Origin: Prevotellaceae bacterium UBA1746
Lineage (GTDB): Bacteria > Bacteroidota > Bacteroidia > Bacteroidales > Bacteroidaceae
DNA length: 64,000 nucleotides
NCBI GenBank assembly: GCA_002314875.1
Contig: DCHS01000017.1
Location: forward strand, 62,001-126,000
Direction of reading: 5' to 3'
Part shown: positions 1 through 9,144 of the stretch, piece by piece
Numbering within the stretch: the first letter of the stretch is position 1
Layout: each line of letters starts with the position of its first letter
Translations under genes and position numbers: made by a program
The notes under the pieces: model-generated
The model's database searches: none
Told to the model about the DNA's origin: nothing
Seen by the model: the letters and a program-made list of their open reading frames with translations, nothing else

Positions 1-1
1 C

Positions 2-697
2 GCTTTTTCCGCTTGTGCAGGAAGACTATCTTCGGTAGAAACAGACGAGGATTCTCTTGCACTTGCTCCAGTGGACGATAGCTTAGCTGTCTTTCCTTGT
101 CCGATGATAACAGTATCATCAGAAAAAGGAGATAAGACGTATAAGGTTGCAGATATTTACGATGAAGCTTTTCTTTATCGCAAGAATGTCAACAAGGCAA
201 AATGTTTCTTTGTTGTCTCCAAGCAGGAATTCCGATTGTATGTTTACGAGATTGTGAAGAGAGATACACTTCTCGCTGCAACCTTCCCTGTTTGCTATGC
301 GTTAAATAAGGTAGACAAGACATACCGTGGTGACAATTGTACGCCAGAGTGCTCTATCGAGAAGTCTTTTCTTATTTGTAATATTCAAAATTCGAGCAAT
401 TGGCGCCATGATTTCAAAGATGGCCGTGGATCTTTCTCCGCTTATGGAAAATGGTTTATGCGCTTAAATCTTTCGAAGAGTGATTGCAATCGTGGTTGTC
501 GTAATAATAAGAGCATCGGCATTCATGGCTGTACGGGGAATGAACGTTCTATTCCCGGTATGGATAGCGAGGGATGCATCCGCCTGCGCGACAATGATCT
601 TCTTCTATTGCGTAAATACTATGCGCAAATTGGAACGAAGGTTTGCATTAAACCCTACGATAAAGGCAAATATCCTTTTGAAATCCGTGCCGAGTAG
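2..697 (+). CDS. L,D-transpeptidase (YkuD-fold) lipoprotein, 5' partial
   Basis: The reading frame is open from the window's left edge, so the true start is outside. The first in-frame residues are A-F-S-A-C-A-G, which could be the end of a lipoprotein signal peptide with its lipobox Cys near base 14. A GTG at 71 would be an internal alternative start, but it would remove this signal. The C-terminal half carries the YkuD signature: His-Gly in IGIHGCTG, followed by the catalytic-Cys motif SEGCIRL. L,D-transpeptidases make 3-3 crosslinks in peptidoglycan or attach proteins to it in the periplasm. The next gene, dacB, starts about 54 bp downstream on the same strand and also acts on peptidoglycan, so the two probably share a transcript. 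Family confidence is high; the exact substrate is unknown. Confidence 0.85.
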   Translation, partial: AFSACAGRLSSVETDEDSLALAPVDDSLAVFPCPMITVSSEKGDKTYKVADIYDEAFLYRKNVNKAKCFFVVSKQEFRLYVYEIVKRDTLLAATFPVCYALNKVDKTYRGDNCTPECSIEKSFLICNIQNSSNWRHDFKDGRGSFSAYGKWFMRLNLSKSDCNRGCRNNKSIGIHGCTGNERSIPGMDSEGCIRLRDNDLLLLRKYYAQIGTKVCIKPYDKGKYPFEIRAE

Positions 698-751
698 GCT
701 TGTACCAATTATCATTCTGCTTTGAAAGGCTATCGATTAAATAAATAAGTT

Positions 752-2053
752 TTGAAAAGACTCTATACATTCTTCTTATCTTTTTTATTGGTTTTGCCGA
801 TGCTGGCAGAGCCAACAGATACGTTTACGACTGTAATTCGCGGACGAATAGACGAGCTGTTGATTAACGATCTTTTTGAACATACCCAGTTGGGAATGTA
901 TATCTACGATTTAACAGCAGACGAGATCTTGTATGACAAAGGGTCTCGCCAGTGTTTGCGTCCTGCTTCTTGCGAGAAAGTGATGACGGCTTCTTCTGCC
1001 TTGTCATGCTTAGGTGGTGATTATACTTATAAGACTCGTTTGTATATAGTAGCACAAACGAATGAAGCAATGGTTGGCGATTCCATAGTTGTTGACAGTC
1101 TTGTTCGTTACAATGTCTATATTAAGGGTGGTTTTGACCCTATGCTTGGTGCAGACGATCTGAAAGCCTTTACCCAGGCTCTTTCCGATAAAGGAATCAC
1201 TTCCATCGAAGGTGAAATCATCTGTGATGTATCTCTCAAAGACACCCTCAGTTTGGGCTGGGGATGGTGCTGGGACGATGGTTATGGTCCTCTCACCCCT
1301 CTTCTCTATCAAGGTAAGGATAGTTTCCGTCAACACTTTACCAATGCGCTCAAAGCGGCAGGAATAGCTTTTAATGGGATGTATCGCCAGGGGCTGGTTC
1401 CTCATGATGCCTCATTATTAGTTACGCGTACGCATACAATGGACCAGATTCTTTTTCCCATGATGAAGAAAAGCAACAATATGTATGCGGAAAGCCTTTT
1501 TTATCAAATGGCGGCCAAGAGTGGCAAGCCTTACGCATCATATAAAGATGCATGCGCACAGGTCAATAAGTTTGTGAAACTCTGTGGTAATGATCCTGAA
1601 GATATTCAGATTGCTGATGGTAGTGGCCTTTCGCTGTACAATTACCTTTCTCCCAAGGTCCTTGTCGATGCTTTGCGTTATGTTTTCCATCATGAGGATA
1701 TCTACAATCATCTTTATCCTTCTTTACCTATCATGGGCCGCGATGGAACTCTTCGAAAACGATGTGTTGGTACTTCTGCCCAGGATCGCGTTCATGCAAA
1801 AACTGGTACGGTTGAAGGTGTTTCTACCCTTGCGGGGTACGCTCTTGCTCCCAATGGCCATCAGCTGGCTTTTGCTATTATGAACCAAGGTGTTCGTCGT
1901 TCTTCTTATGGTAAGAGTTTTCAGGATAAGATTTGTAAGGCACTCACCCAACCATTGGATTTGCCGACGATAGAGCCAGACAGTATTTCCCAACCTCTTG
2001 AGGCTGACTCCGTGCCAGATGAACTTCCTGAGTCATGGGATGATCACAATTAA
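752..2053 (+). CDS. dacB: D-alanyl-D-alanine carboxypeptidase/endopeptidase (PBP4, S13 family)
   Basis: This 433-aa protein starts with TTG and has a clear N-terminal signal peptide (LYTFFLSFLLVLPMLA). The three S13 serine-enzyme motifs are present: S73-C-E-K76, S241-N-N243 and K350-T-G352. The family removes the terminal D-Ala from, or cuts crosslinks in, periplasmic peptidoglycan. The protein is a little shorter than E. coli PBP4, as is usual in Bacteroidetes. The C-terminal tail after about residue 405 is acidic, rich in Ser and Pro, and probably unstructured. It follows the L,D-transpeptidase by 54 bp and is closed by a strong hairpin at 2074. Confidence 0.9.
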   Translation: MKRLYTFFLSFLLVLPMLAEPTDTFTTVIRGRIDELLINDLFEHTQLGMYIYDLTADEILYDKGSRQCLRPASCEKVMTASSALSCLGGDYTYKTRLYIVAQTNEAMVGDSIVVDSLVRYNVYIKGGFDPMLGADDLKAFTQALSDKGITSIEGEIICDVSLKDTLSLGWGWCWDDGYGPLTPLLYQGKDSFRQHFTNALKAAGIAFNGMYRQGLVPHDASLLVTRTHTMDQILFPMMKKSNNMYAESLFYQMAAKSGKPYASYKDACAQVNKFVKLCGNDPEDIQIADGSGLSLYNYLSPKVLVDALRYVFHHEDIYNHLYPSLPIMGRDGTLRKRCVGTSAQDRVHAKTGTVEGVSTLAGYALAPNGHQLAFAIMNQGVRRSSYGKSFQDKICKALTQPLDLPTIEPDSISQPLEADSVPDELPESWDDHN

Positions 2054-2073
2054 TCAGAATTATGATAAAAGTT

Positions 2074-2110
2074 AAGGGATTAGAGAATAAATCGTTCTCT
2101 AATCCCTTTT
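2074..2110. terminator. Bidirectional terminator between dacB and the sigma factor gene
   Basis: A perfect 14-bp stem (2074-2087 with 2095-2108) has a 7-nt loop and a T-run on + (2107-2110). It lies between two convergent genes and can serve both. Confidence 0.85.
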
Positions 2111-2149
2111 TCATGACAATAATGCCACTTTAAACTTTTGGTTTCTAAC

Positions 2150-3010
2150 TTATAGATATTTTCTAAGAGAGTGGATATTGGGTGAGGCAGAAAGATGCTT
2201 TATAGCGCCTTCTTTTAACTGGCGTACACGTTCGCGGCTCAGTCCTAGTTCCATAGCGACCTCATCCGGTGTTTCCTCCTGGCAGCCTATGCCGAAAAGG
2301 CGGACGATAATAGTACGATCACGTTCTCCGAGGCCGTTTAAAGCTACGGTAATTTCTTGCTGGCAACTCTCTTTATCCAAGGCAGAATCCGTCGCAGGTG
2401 CTGAGTCATCTGTCATACCGTCAACGATTGTTGTATCACTGTCCTCGCTCAGCGGAGCATCCGCACTGACACGATGATTAGGTGCAAAAAGTGTGGTAAC
2501 TAGTTTCTCTTCTTCTATTTCCAAAATATCAGATAGTTCATTTGCGTCAGGTTTGCGATGATGTTCCTGCTCAAAGGCATCCATTAGTTTCTTCATGTGG
2601 TTGCCTAGGCTGATGGCGCTTTGAGGTAGACGAATGACGGTTCCCTTCTCATTAAGCGCAGCGGTAATACTCTGACGAATCCACCATACAGCGTATGAGA
2701 TGAACTTGAAACCAAAAGTATCGTCAAATCTTTCGGCTGCTTTCATCATTCCAATGTTTCCTTCGTTGATCAGGTCTCCCAGAGTCAGTCCTTGGTGTTG
2801 ATATTGCTTGGCGACAGAAATCACAAAACGTAGATTACTGCATACTAGTTTTTCAAATGCTTTCTGGTCTCCCTTCTTGATACGTCGGGCTAGTTCAACC
2901 TCTTCCTCCATGGATAGTAAGGGGTAGTGTGAGATATCCGCAAGATACTGGGATATCATCTCTTCATTTCGCGCTGTGATAGAGTGCGAAATTTTTAGTT
3001 GTTTCATCAT
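2150..3010 (-). CDS. RpoD/SigA-family sigma-70 factor (possibly a second, divergent copy)
   Basis: This 286-aa sigma factor has region 1.2 (LSMEEEVELARRIKKGD), region 2 (NLRFVISVAKQYQ, GDLINEGNIGMMKAAERFD, FKFISYAVWWIRQSI), region 3 and region 4.2 (LGLSRERVRQLKEGAIKHL). The length and N-terminus (MMKQLKIS.SIT) match the short primary sigma of Bacteroidetes. Region 3 (GTVIRLPQSAISLGNHMKKL) and region 4 (ETPDEVAMELG, C-terminus HLSASPNIHSLRKYL) differ from what I remember of the housekeeping form. It may therefore be a paralogue with altered promoter preference; that is inference. It stands alone, convergent with dacB. No clear -7/-33 pair is visible upstream (3011-3188). Confidence 0.85.
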   Translation of the reverse strand: MMKQLKISHSITARNEEMISQYLADISHYPLLSMEEEVELARRIKKGDQKAFEKLVCSNLRFVISVAKQYQHQGLTLGDLINEGNIGMMKAAERFDDTFGFKFISYAVWWIRQSITAALNEKGTVIRLPQSAISLGNHMKKLMDAFEQEHHRKPDANELSDILEIEEEKLVTTLFAPNHRVSADAPLSEDSDTTIVDGMTDDSAPATDSALDKESCQQEITVALNGLGERDRTIIVRLFGIGCQEETPDEVAMELGLSRERVRQLKEGAIKHLSASPNIHSLRKYL

Positions 3011-3188
3011 TTTCGAGTCTTTCTAAAGTTCTATAATAAGGTTCTCTATATCACAATTGAGAGTGCATAATTTATACCAAAAGAAACTTTCGGTTCCTTT
3101 TTATTGGTAAAGAAAGAAGAAAATGGATAATCTATCACAAAATGTCAGAAAAACGCGTTTTTCTATAAAGAAAAAAGAAAAGTCTTGT

Positions 3189-3914
3189 TTATATGAGTGC
3201 AAGTATGCCACTGATGGCCATATAGGCATAAATAACTTTGCGAAGGAGAGGCAGGGAAAGACGCTTGTAAACTTGTGTACCGAGCGAAAAACCGAGAATG
3301 ACGCCACAAATACCGCAGAGCCAGCCATACCCTACCGCTTCAGTCAAAAAGCCTTGACGCGCCCTGAAAATGGTCATAAAAACATTACCAACGAGGAGAT
3401 AGCACTGCATCATCGACATGTATTCTTCTTTTGTCTTGCTGGAAGCTACAAAAAAGAGAACGGCAGGAGGACCTTGCATCCCGAAGAAGCCGCCCATGAG
3501 GCCGGATATGGTGCCCATTCCTATTTGAATAGGGAGGGTAGGCTTGAGTTTAATGCGCTCGCTGATAAAAAAGAAATAGATACTGACGAGAATGAGAACA
3601 ATTCCGAGGATGTGTTTCAGTAATCCCTCGTCTGCACGCGCTACAAAGAGTATGGAAAAATAGGAGACAATGAGAAAGGTGAGAAGAATGGGAAGTAGAG
3701 TTTTCCAGGGGATATGTCGCCACATTTTGAAGGTAATGGCGATAGAGGTCAGCATTGCCAGTAGTCCTGACAGCGTAGTTGCTTCACCATACGAAGGCAT
3801 AATGAAGGGCAGCACCGTCATGATGAAGATGCCGAAGCCAAAGCCTGAGACGCGCTGAACAAATGCAGCGCCCATACTCATTGCAAAGATGATGAAGAAA
3901 AGATGAATGCTCAT
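3189..3914 (-). CDS. TSUP (TauE/SafE) family membrane permease
   Basis: This 241-aa protein is nearly all hydrophobic, with about eight transmembrane segments. It has the TSUP signatures: an early GFGFG repeat turn, and GTISGLMGGFFGMQGPPAVLFF in the second half. Members export or import small sulfur- or carbon-containing anions (sulfite, sulfoacetate and others) across the inner membrane; the substrate here cannot be told. The start codon lies only 8 bp after the typA terminator, so expression would need read-through or a promoter inside that hairpin. No sulfur-metabolism gene is adjacent. Family call is confident, substrate unknown. Confidence 0.85.
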   Translation of the reverse strand: MSIHLFFIIFAMSMGAAFVQRVSGFGFGIFIMTVLPFIMPSYGEATTLSGLLAMLTSIAITFKMWRHIPWKTLLPILLTFLIVSYFSILFVARADEGLLKHILGIVLILVSIYFFFISERIKLKPTLPIQIGMGTISGLMGGFFGMQGPPAVLFFVASSKTKEEYMSMMQCYLLVGNVFMTIFRARQGFLTEAVGYGWLCGICGVILGFSLGTQVYKRLSLPLLRKVIYAYMAISGILALI

Positions 3915-3921
3915 AATAATA

Positions 3922-3955
3922 AAAAAAGGCCATGCCCGGGAGCATAGCCTTTTTT
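3922..3955 (-). terminator. typA terminator
   Basis: The stem pairs AAAAAAGGC/ATGC with GCAT/GCCTTTTTT, with one mismatch and a 6-nt CCGGGA loop. On the - strand it ends in a U-run. It sits between the typA stop and the TSUP start. Confidence 0.8.
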
Positions 3956-3991
3956 ATACTCGAAGCGGGCGCTTCCAGCATATTGCTTTTA

Positions 3992-5803
3992 TTAATCGTT
4001 ATACTCGCGGTTTGCGCGTTTACGAGCAAGGTGATCGAGGATGGTCTTACGCATACGCATAGACTTGGGAGTAACCTCTACATATTCGTCTTCCTTGATG
4101 TATTCCAAAGCCTCTTCAAGGCTGAAGATTATGGGAGGAATGATACGAGCCTTTTCGTCAGTACCAGAAGCGCGGACGTTGGTCAGCTGCTTAGCTTTGG
4201 TTACATTGATGACGAGGTCGTTGTCGTGAACGTGCTCACCAACTACCTGACCAGCGTAAACCTCATCCTGAGGATTGATGAAGAACTTACCGCGGTCCTG
4301 CAAGTGGTCAATGGCATAAGCGAAGGCGGTACCACTTTCAAGAGCAATCATAGAACCGTTGAGACGGCGCAGAAGGTCGCCCTTGTAAGGCTGATACTCC
4401 TTGAAACGGTGTGCCATGATGGCTTCACCCTGTGAAGCGGTGAGGACGTTGGTACGAAGACCGATGATACCGCGGGAAGGAATGAGAAATTCAATATCTA
4501 CGCGTTCACCCATAGTGAGCATGGAGGTCATTTCACCCTTACGGCGAGTCACCATATCGATCATCTTAGAAGCGAATTCTTCAGGAACATTGATGGTGAG
4601 TTCTTCGATAGGTTCGCAGCGTTGACCGTCAATTTCCTTGTAGATAACCTGAGGCTGACCTACCTGAAGTTCGTAGCCTTCACGACGCATGGTCTCAACG
4701 AGGATAGAGAGGTGGAGGACACCGCGACCGCTGACAATCCAACGATCGGTGTAACCTTCCATTTCTGTTACACGGAGGGCGAGGTCTTTTTCCAATTCCT
4801 TGCGGAGACGGTCACCAATATGACGGCTGGTGCAGAACTTACCTTCCTTACCGAACATGGGGCTATCGTTGATAGTGAAGAGCATAGACATGGTCGGTTC
4901 GTCAATCGTGATGGTAGGCAATGCTTCAGGACGCTCGGGAATGGTGATAGTGTCACCAATTTCAAACTTCTCAAGACCTACGATAGCGCAGATGTCACCG
5001 CTGCTAACTTCTGTGGTCTTCTGGCGGCCCATACCCTCGAAGGTGTGAACTTCCTTGATCTTGGTGGTTTCCTGTGAGCCGTCGCGGTGGCAGATGGTGA
5101 TAGGCATACCTTCCTTGATAGTACCACGATGAACGCGGCCTACAGCGATACGACCAGTGTAGTTGGAGTAGTCAAGAGAGGTAATGAGCATCTGTGCATC
5201 ACCTTCAATCTGCTCGGGAGCAGGAATTTCGCTGATAATGGTATCGAGGAGATATTCGATATTGTCTGTAGGAGTATTGAAATCTTCACCCATCCAACCA
5301 TTCTTTGCAGAACCATAAACAACCTTGAAGTCCAACTGATATTCAGTTGCGCCGAGCTCGCACATGAGGTCGAATACCATTTCATAAACTTCCTCGGGGC
5401 GGCAATTGGGCTTATCCACTTTGTTGACTACAACGATGGGCTTAAGGCCAATCTCAAGCGCCTTCTGGAGAACGAATCGTGTCTGAGGCATAGGACCTTC
5501 AAAGGCGTCAACGAGAAGGAGACAGCCGTCGGCCATATTCAACACGCGTTCTACTTCACCACCGAAGTCGGAGTGTCCCGGAGTGTCAATGATATTGATT
5601 TTTGTGCCTTTATAGTTAATGCTGACGTTCTTGGAAAGGATGGTTATACCACGCTCGCGTTCAAGATCGTTATTGTCGAGCATAAGTTCTCCTGTCTGCT
5701 GATTGGCGCGGAAGAGATTTCCGGCAAGGAGCATCTTGTCCACGAGGGTCGTCTTTCCATGGTCAACGTGGGCTATAATGGCTATATTTCTGATATCTTG
5801 CAT
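3992..5803 (-). CDS. typA: Translational GTPase TypA/BipA
   Basis: This 603-aa protein is of normal length for the family. It has the G1 motif AHVDHGKTT (about residues 11-19), the switch II motif [14 protein letters not shown], the G4 motif NKVD, and the elongation-factor-G-like domains III and V plus the BipA C-terminal domain ([20 protein letters not shown]). It binds the ribosome and assists 50S assembly and adaptation to stress and cold. It is monocistronic, with a -7 box (5826) just upstream and a terminator (3922) downstream. Confidence 0.97.
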   Translation of the reverse strand: MQDIRNIAIIAHVDHGKTTLVDKMLLAGNLFRANQQTGELMLDNNDLERERGITILSKNVSINYKGTKINIIDTPGHSDFGGEVERVLNMADGCLLLVDAFEGPMPQTRFVLQKALEIGLKPIVVVNKVDKPNCRPEEVYEMVFDLMCELGATEYQLDFKVVYGSAKNGWMGEDFNTPTDNIEYLLDTIISEIPAPEQIEGDAQMLITSLDYSNYTGRIAVGRVHRGTIKEGMPITICHRDGSQETTKIKEVHTFEGMGRQKTTEVSSGDICAIVGLEKFEIGDTITIPERPEALPTITIDEPTMSMLFTINDSPMFGKEGKFCTSRHIGDRLRKELEKDLALRVTEMEGYTDRWIVSGRGVLHLSILVETMRREGYELQVGQPQVIYKEIDGQRCEPIEELTINVPEEFASKMIDMVTRRKGEMTSMLTMGERVDIEFLIPSRGIIGLRTNVLTASQGEAIMAHRFKEYQPYKGDLLRRLNGSMIALESGTAFAYAIDHLQDRGKFFINPQDEVYAGQVVGEHVHDNDLVINVTKAKQLTNVRASGTDEKARIIPPIIFSLEEALEYIKEDEYVEVTPKSMRMRKTILDHLARKRANREYND

Positions 5804-5825
5804 ATTCTATGTAATTATTCGCGTG

Positions 5826-5833
5826 CAAAGTTA
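5826..5833 (-). promoter_or_regulatory. Candidate typA promoter (-7 TAACTTTG)
   Basis: On the - strand this reads TAACTTTG, matching the Bacteroidetes -7 consensus TAnnTTTG, about 22 bp before the typA start. No good TTTG is visible at -33, so this is a partial match. Confidence 0.45.
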
Positions 5834-5939
5834 CTGTTTTCTTTAGAAAAAAGTGTAGTGGGTGGGGCACTTTTTGCTAATTTGTTTTAAGCGAACGGCG
5901 CTTTGCATAGTATATGGCGCAAAATGGCCATAAAACAAC

Positions 5940-5969
5940 CGAGGGCATAGCCCTATGACTATGCCCTCG
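5940..5969 (-). terminator. Terminator of the susC-susD-GH85 operon
   Basis: A perfect 11-bp stem CGAGGGCATAG / CTATGCCCTCG with an 8-nt loop begins about 20 bp after the GH85 stop. There is no strong U-run. Confidence 0.7.
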
Positions 5970-5989
5970 ATATTAGAGATGATAGATGA

Positions 5990-8900
5990 TTACTTGATGA
6001 TCACCTTGGTGGTGCGCTGTACCTGACCACACTGCATGCGGATGAGGTAAACACCAGGAGTGAAGCCGTTGGTATTGAGGCTTTCAACGCCACCGTTAGC
6101 ATACTTCACGAGACGACCTTCAGCAGAGATTACCCAAACCTTATCAGCGTTTTCGAAACGGAGAACCTGACCGTCGAGAGTAGCCTTGCTTACGCCACCC
6201 TTAACAACCTGGATAGCATCGGGTTCGGGAGCAACGAGACCGACGGGTTCGTCAGCAACACCCTGATCGTGAGTATCTACAGCCTGGCGAGCTGCGTTGG
6301 TACCAGTGATTTCCATGGGGAAGTCGAGGCAGAAGCCCTTAGAGTTGCAACCTGCAGGTCCGGGATGGGGGAACCAAGCATCGCTGAAGACGAGGCGGAG
6401 ACGGCTTGCGCTAGGTTTAGCATCGGTAGGAACGGTGAAGGTAAAGTCAACAGTACGTTTTTCGTTACCCTTAGAACCGAATACGCTATTATAAACCTTT
6501 TCATTGCTCTTACCAGCATACCAGATTAACTCGTCGTTGGTAGCATTGAAGTTGCAGTCTGCATCCCAGTCTGCATAACCACGACCGGTACACCACTGGA
6601 GACCATCGTCATAAGCAGCGATCGTCAAAGTAACCTTAATGTCCTGACCCTGATGAACCTTAACGACATTGTCTGCCATGATGTAGTTGGTCTTGTTGGT
6701 CTTATCGGTAGCATAGGGAGTACCTACGGTGTTGGTGTAGGTGAAGTCACCATCAGAACCTTCAACCTTGAGTTCGGTGATGTAACGCTGATTGAGAGCG
6801 TTGTCGAGACCTTCAGAACCTTCGTTGAGAATCATCTGAGGATAAGCGTCATTAGCAACGCTGGTAGCAGGAAGTTGAGAAGCCTCAGCACGGGTGATTT
6901 CTACCCACTGAACAGCAGAATAGGTCTTACCGTCAACAGATGCAGCGCGAACGCCAATATAGGGCTTGGTAGAAGCTTCCATGGGGAGGTTACCAACATA
7001 AGCACCCCAGCTGGTGGTACGAGCCACTTCGGTTACATGACCGCTTTCACCGTCCTTGTAGAGAACTTCGAAGTGATCGATGTTTGCTTCGTCGTTGTAA
7101 AGGAGGTCGTTGTCAGCACGGGTAACAGCCTTAGCATCAACATCCCAGCGGAGTTTTACAGAGAGGCTTACCTGTGTTTCTTCCTTTACTTCAGCAACTG
7201 CTTCCTTGATAGGAGCGGGTTCAACGATAACATCGTCATTGAGCGTTAACTGACCAACGAGGAGACCCTTGGTATCACCACTGGTACGGAGACCAACGTA
7301 TTCGATAACATCACCCTGAGCAATGCCATTGAGAGAAACGGTCTGTTCTTCCCAGGTATTACCCTTAACATTAGCGAACTGGGTTTCTTCCCAAGTATTG
7401 CTGCCCTGCTTCTTCACGATAACACTTACAACACCCTTGGGAGTACCTTCTGCACACTTGAGAGCGATGGTAGCAACGGGATTGCCAGCGGTAACAGCGA
7501 GTTTCGCACGATAGAGAACGATATCCACTGCCTCGGTGTTCAACAAACGGAGGCTAGAACCACCGATATAAGCGTCAGCATTGGTAAATTCAGGAATACC
7601 GGGGTTGCTGCCGAGGAAATTGTTATCCTTGTCATAATAAGAAGCATCAGTGACGGGAGTGGTAGTACCCTTCTTGTAAACCAACCAACGATAGGTGGGA
7701 ACAACGTCCTGCTGGCCGAGGTTGTACCAGCTGTTGAGAGTCTTCTTGCCCTTATAGTTGTAGCGTTCACCATTACCAATGTTGAAGTAGGTGGTGAAGG
7801 GAAGGTTCTGGTCAATAGCAGTACGTTCTGGGATGAATTCAGCGAGACCGCAGAAAGAACGGAGAGCGGTCTTGTCATAATCTTCCATGGTCCAGTCGGC
7901 AGCTGTGCCGAGCTTAGGACGGCTCAGAGGATTACGATAACCACCGCTGAAGAAACGATCCTGGAGACGCTGATAGTTCTCCTGGAAGTCAACGAGGGAG
8001 TTACCAGAGTTCCAAGACATTAGACGGCTCTGGTTGTGTTCGCCCCAAAGGACGATACCAATCTTCTTTGATGAAGCATTAGCAGAGAGATTGCTCCAAG
8101 AGCGGTTCATACTAACAATCCAAGCACCCTGATAAACACCGTCGCAGGTTCCCATAGCGGTTTCTGCAGCAGAAACAGAGTTACGGATGTTATTTGCAGT
8201 CTGGAAGTCGCTGGAAGCATAGTTCAAGAAAGCATCAGCAGTCTTGATACCATTCTTACCAAAGAGAGCTTCAACATTGGAAGAATTAAGGGTAGAGTTA
8301 GCGGTATAAATACCAATGTGGAAGTTGTTGAAACCACGTTCAGCAGCATACTTGTAGCAAGCCTGGTGGAACTTAACCACATCAGTCTGAGCATAACCCG
8401 TATCTTCGAAGTTGTAGTTAAGACCGTCCTGGCCAAAGAACATCATAGCGTTTACGAGGGGACGAACATACTTGAAACCGTCGTAACCGTTAGCGTCTTT
8501 TTCCTGTACCATACCAACCCAGCCTGCAGCGCCTGATCCTGCGGTCCAGCTTTCGAAGAACTTGATACCTGCATAGATATCAGAGCCGTTCTTGTGAGCG
8601 CAGTCAACAGCAACGCCAGGAACATGGAATACGCCGTGGTTCCAAGAACCAAAGACATTGGTATAGTTCCAACCGGTAAAAGTATCGTCACTACCGTTTG
8701 AAGAAGGATAACCACCCTGATTCTTACCGATACCGATAGGTACGTTCATCCAGAGTTTACGATTTTCGGTAACCTGAGAGAGAACGTCCTTGCTGTGGTC
8801 AACCATGATAGAGCGGGGACGTACGTGAGAGCGTACGAAAGCCATATCCATCATATTGAAACCTGCCTTCTCAAACTCTGCCTGAGTAGGATAGAGGCGA

Positions 8901-9049
8901 CCCTCCTGTTCTGCAGCATAGAACAAGTCGATGAGCTCGGGGCCATAATTACTGATGTCATAGACATCGGTTGATGCAGTCTCAGAATACTGAGCAAAAG
9001 CACTCATAGAGAACAGCATCGCTGCCAAAGGAAGTAAATGTTTCTTCAT
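5990..9049 (-). CDS. GH85 endo-beta-N-acetylglucosaminidase, secreted, with GEVED-like and C-terminal sorting domains
   Basis: The start is set at the ATG of MKKHLLPLAAMLFSMSAFAQ, a typical signal peptide; the frame is open 90 bp further up but that would overlap the susD stop. This gives 1019 aa. Residues about 100-420 look like GH85: HVPGVAVDCAHKNGSDIYAG, then FGQDGLNYNFED, in which N213 and E215 fit the family's Asn-x-Glu pair for substrate-assisted catalysis. A beta-sandwich middle follows, then a GEVED-like segment (YADWDADCNFNATNDELIWY). A C-terminal tail (GVYLIRMQ...KVIIK) resembles a type-A T9SS sorting signal. GH85 enzymes cut the chitobiose core of N-glycans. It is last in the susC-susD operon, which would import the released glycan. 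The family call rests on motifs read by eye. Confidence 0.8.
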   Translation of the reverse strand: MKKHLLPLAAMLFSMSAFAQYSETASTDVYDISNYGPELIDLFYAAEQEGRLYPTQAEFEKAGFNMMDMAFVRSHVRPRSIMVDHSKDVLSQVTENRKLWMNVPIGIGKNQGGYPSSNGSDDTFTGWNYTNVFGSWNHGVFHVPGVAVDCAHKNGSDIYAGIKFFESWTAGSGAAGWVGMVQEKDANGYDGFKYVRPLVNAMMFFGQDGLNYNFEDTGYAQTDVVKFHQACYKYAAERGFNNFHIGIYTANSTLNSSNVEALFGKNGIKTADAFLNYASSDFQTANNIRNSVSAAETAMGTCDGVYQGAWIVSMNRSWSNLSANASSKKIGIVLWGEHNQSRLMSWNSGNSLVDFQENYQRLQDRFFSGGYRNPLSRPKLGTAADWTMEDYDKTALRSFCGLAEFIPERTAIDQNLPFTTYFNIGNGERYNYKGKKTLNSWYNLGQQDVVPTYRWLVYKKGTTTPVTDASYYDKDNNFLGSNPGIPEFTNADAYIGGSSLRLLNTEAVDIVLYRAKLAVTAGNPVATIALKCAEGTPKGVVSVIVKKQGSNTWEETQFANVKGNTWEEQTVSLNGIAQGDVIEYVGLRTSGDTKGLLVGQLTLNDDVIVEPAPIKEAVAEVKEETQVSLSVKLRWDVDAKAVTRADNDLLYNDEANIDHFEVLYKDGESGHVTEVARTTSWGAYVGNLPMEASTKPYIGVRAASVDGKTYSAVQWVEITRAEASQLPATSVANDAYPQMILNEGSEGLDNALNQRYITELKVEGSDGDFTYTNTVGTPYATDKTNKTNYIMADNVVKVHQGQDIKVTLTIAAYDDGLQWCTGRGYADWDADCNFNATNDELIWYAGKSNEKVYNSVFGSKGNEKRTVDFTFTVPTDAKPSASRLRLVFSDAWFPHPGPAGCNSKGFCLDFPMEITGTNAARQAVDTHDQGVADEPVGLVAPEPDAIQVVKGGVSKATLDGQVLRFENADKVWVISAEGRLVKYANGGVESLNTNGFTPGVYLIRMQCGQVQRTTKVIIK

Positions 9050-9144
9050 ATTTGTGATTTGTAAGGTTTTGGTTCTATTAAAAGATAGGATTGGTAAGTC
9101 CGGATTCTCCGAAGCACACGGAGAATCCGGTCTTTCCAAATGTA

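Noticed and set aside
71..697. L,D-transpeptidase starting at the GTG at 71
   Set aside because: The frame is open to the window edge and encodes a lipobox-like AFSAC upstream, so the GTG is more likely internal.
3147..3164. 18-bp perfect palindrome AGAAAAACGCGTTTTTCT as TSUP terminator
   Set aside because: It lacks a loop and a U-run. It could be a terminator or a binding site, but the evidence is too thin to call.
9050..9139. N-terminal extension of the GH85 protein (30 codons)
   Set aside because: It would place a signal peptide internally and reaches almost to the susD stop. The ATG at 9049 starts the signal peptide directly.
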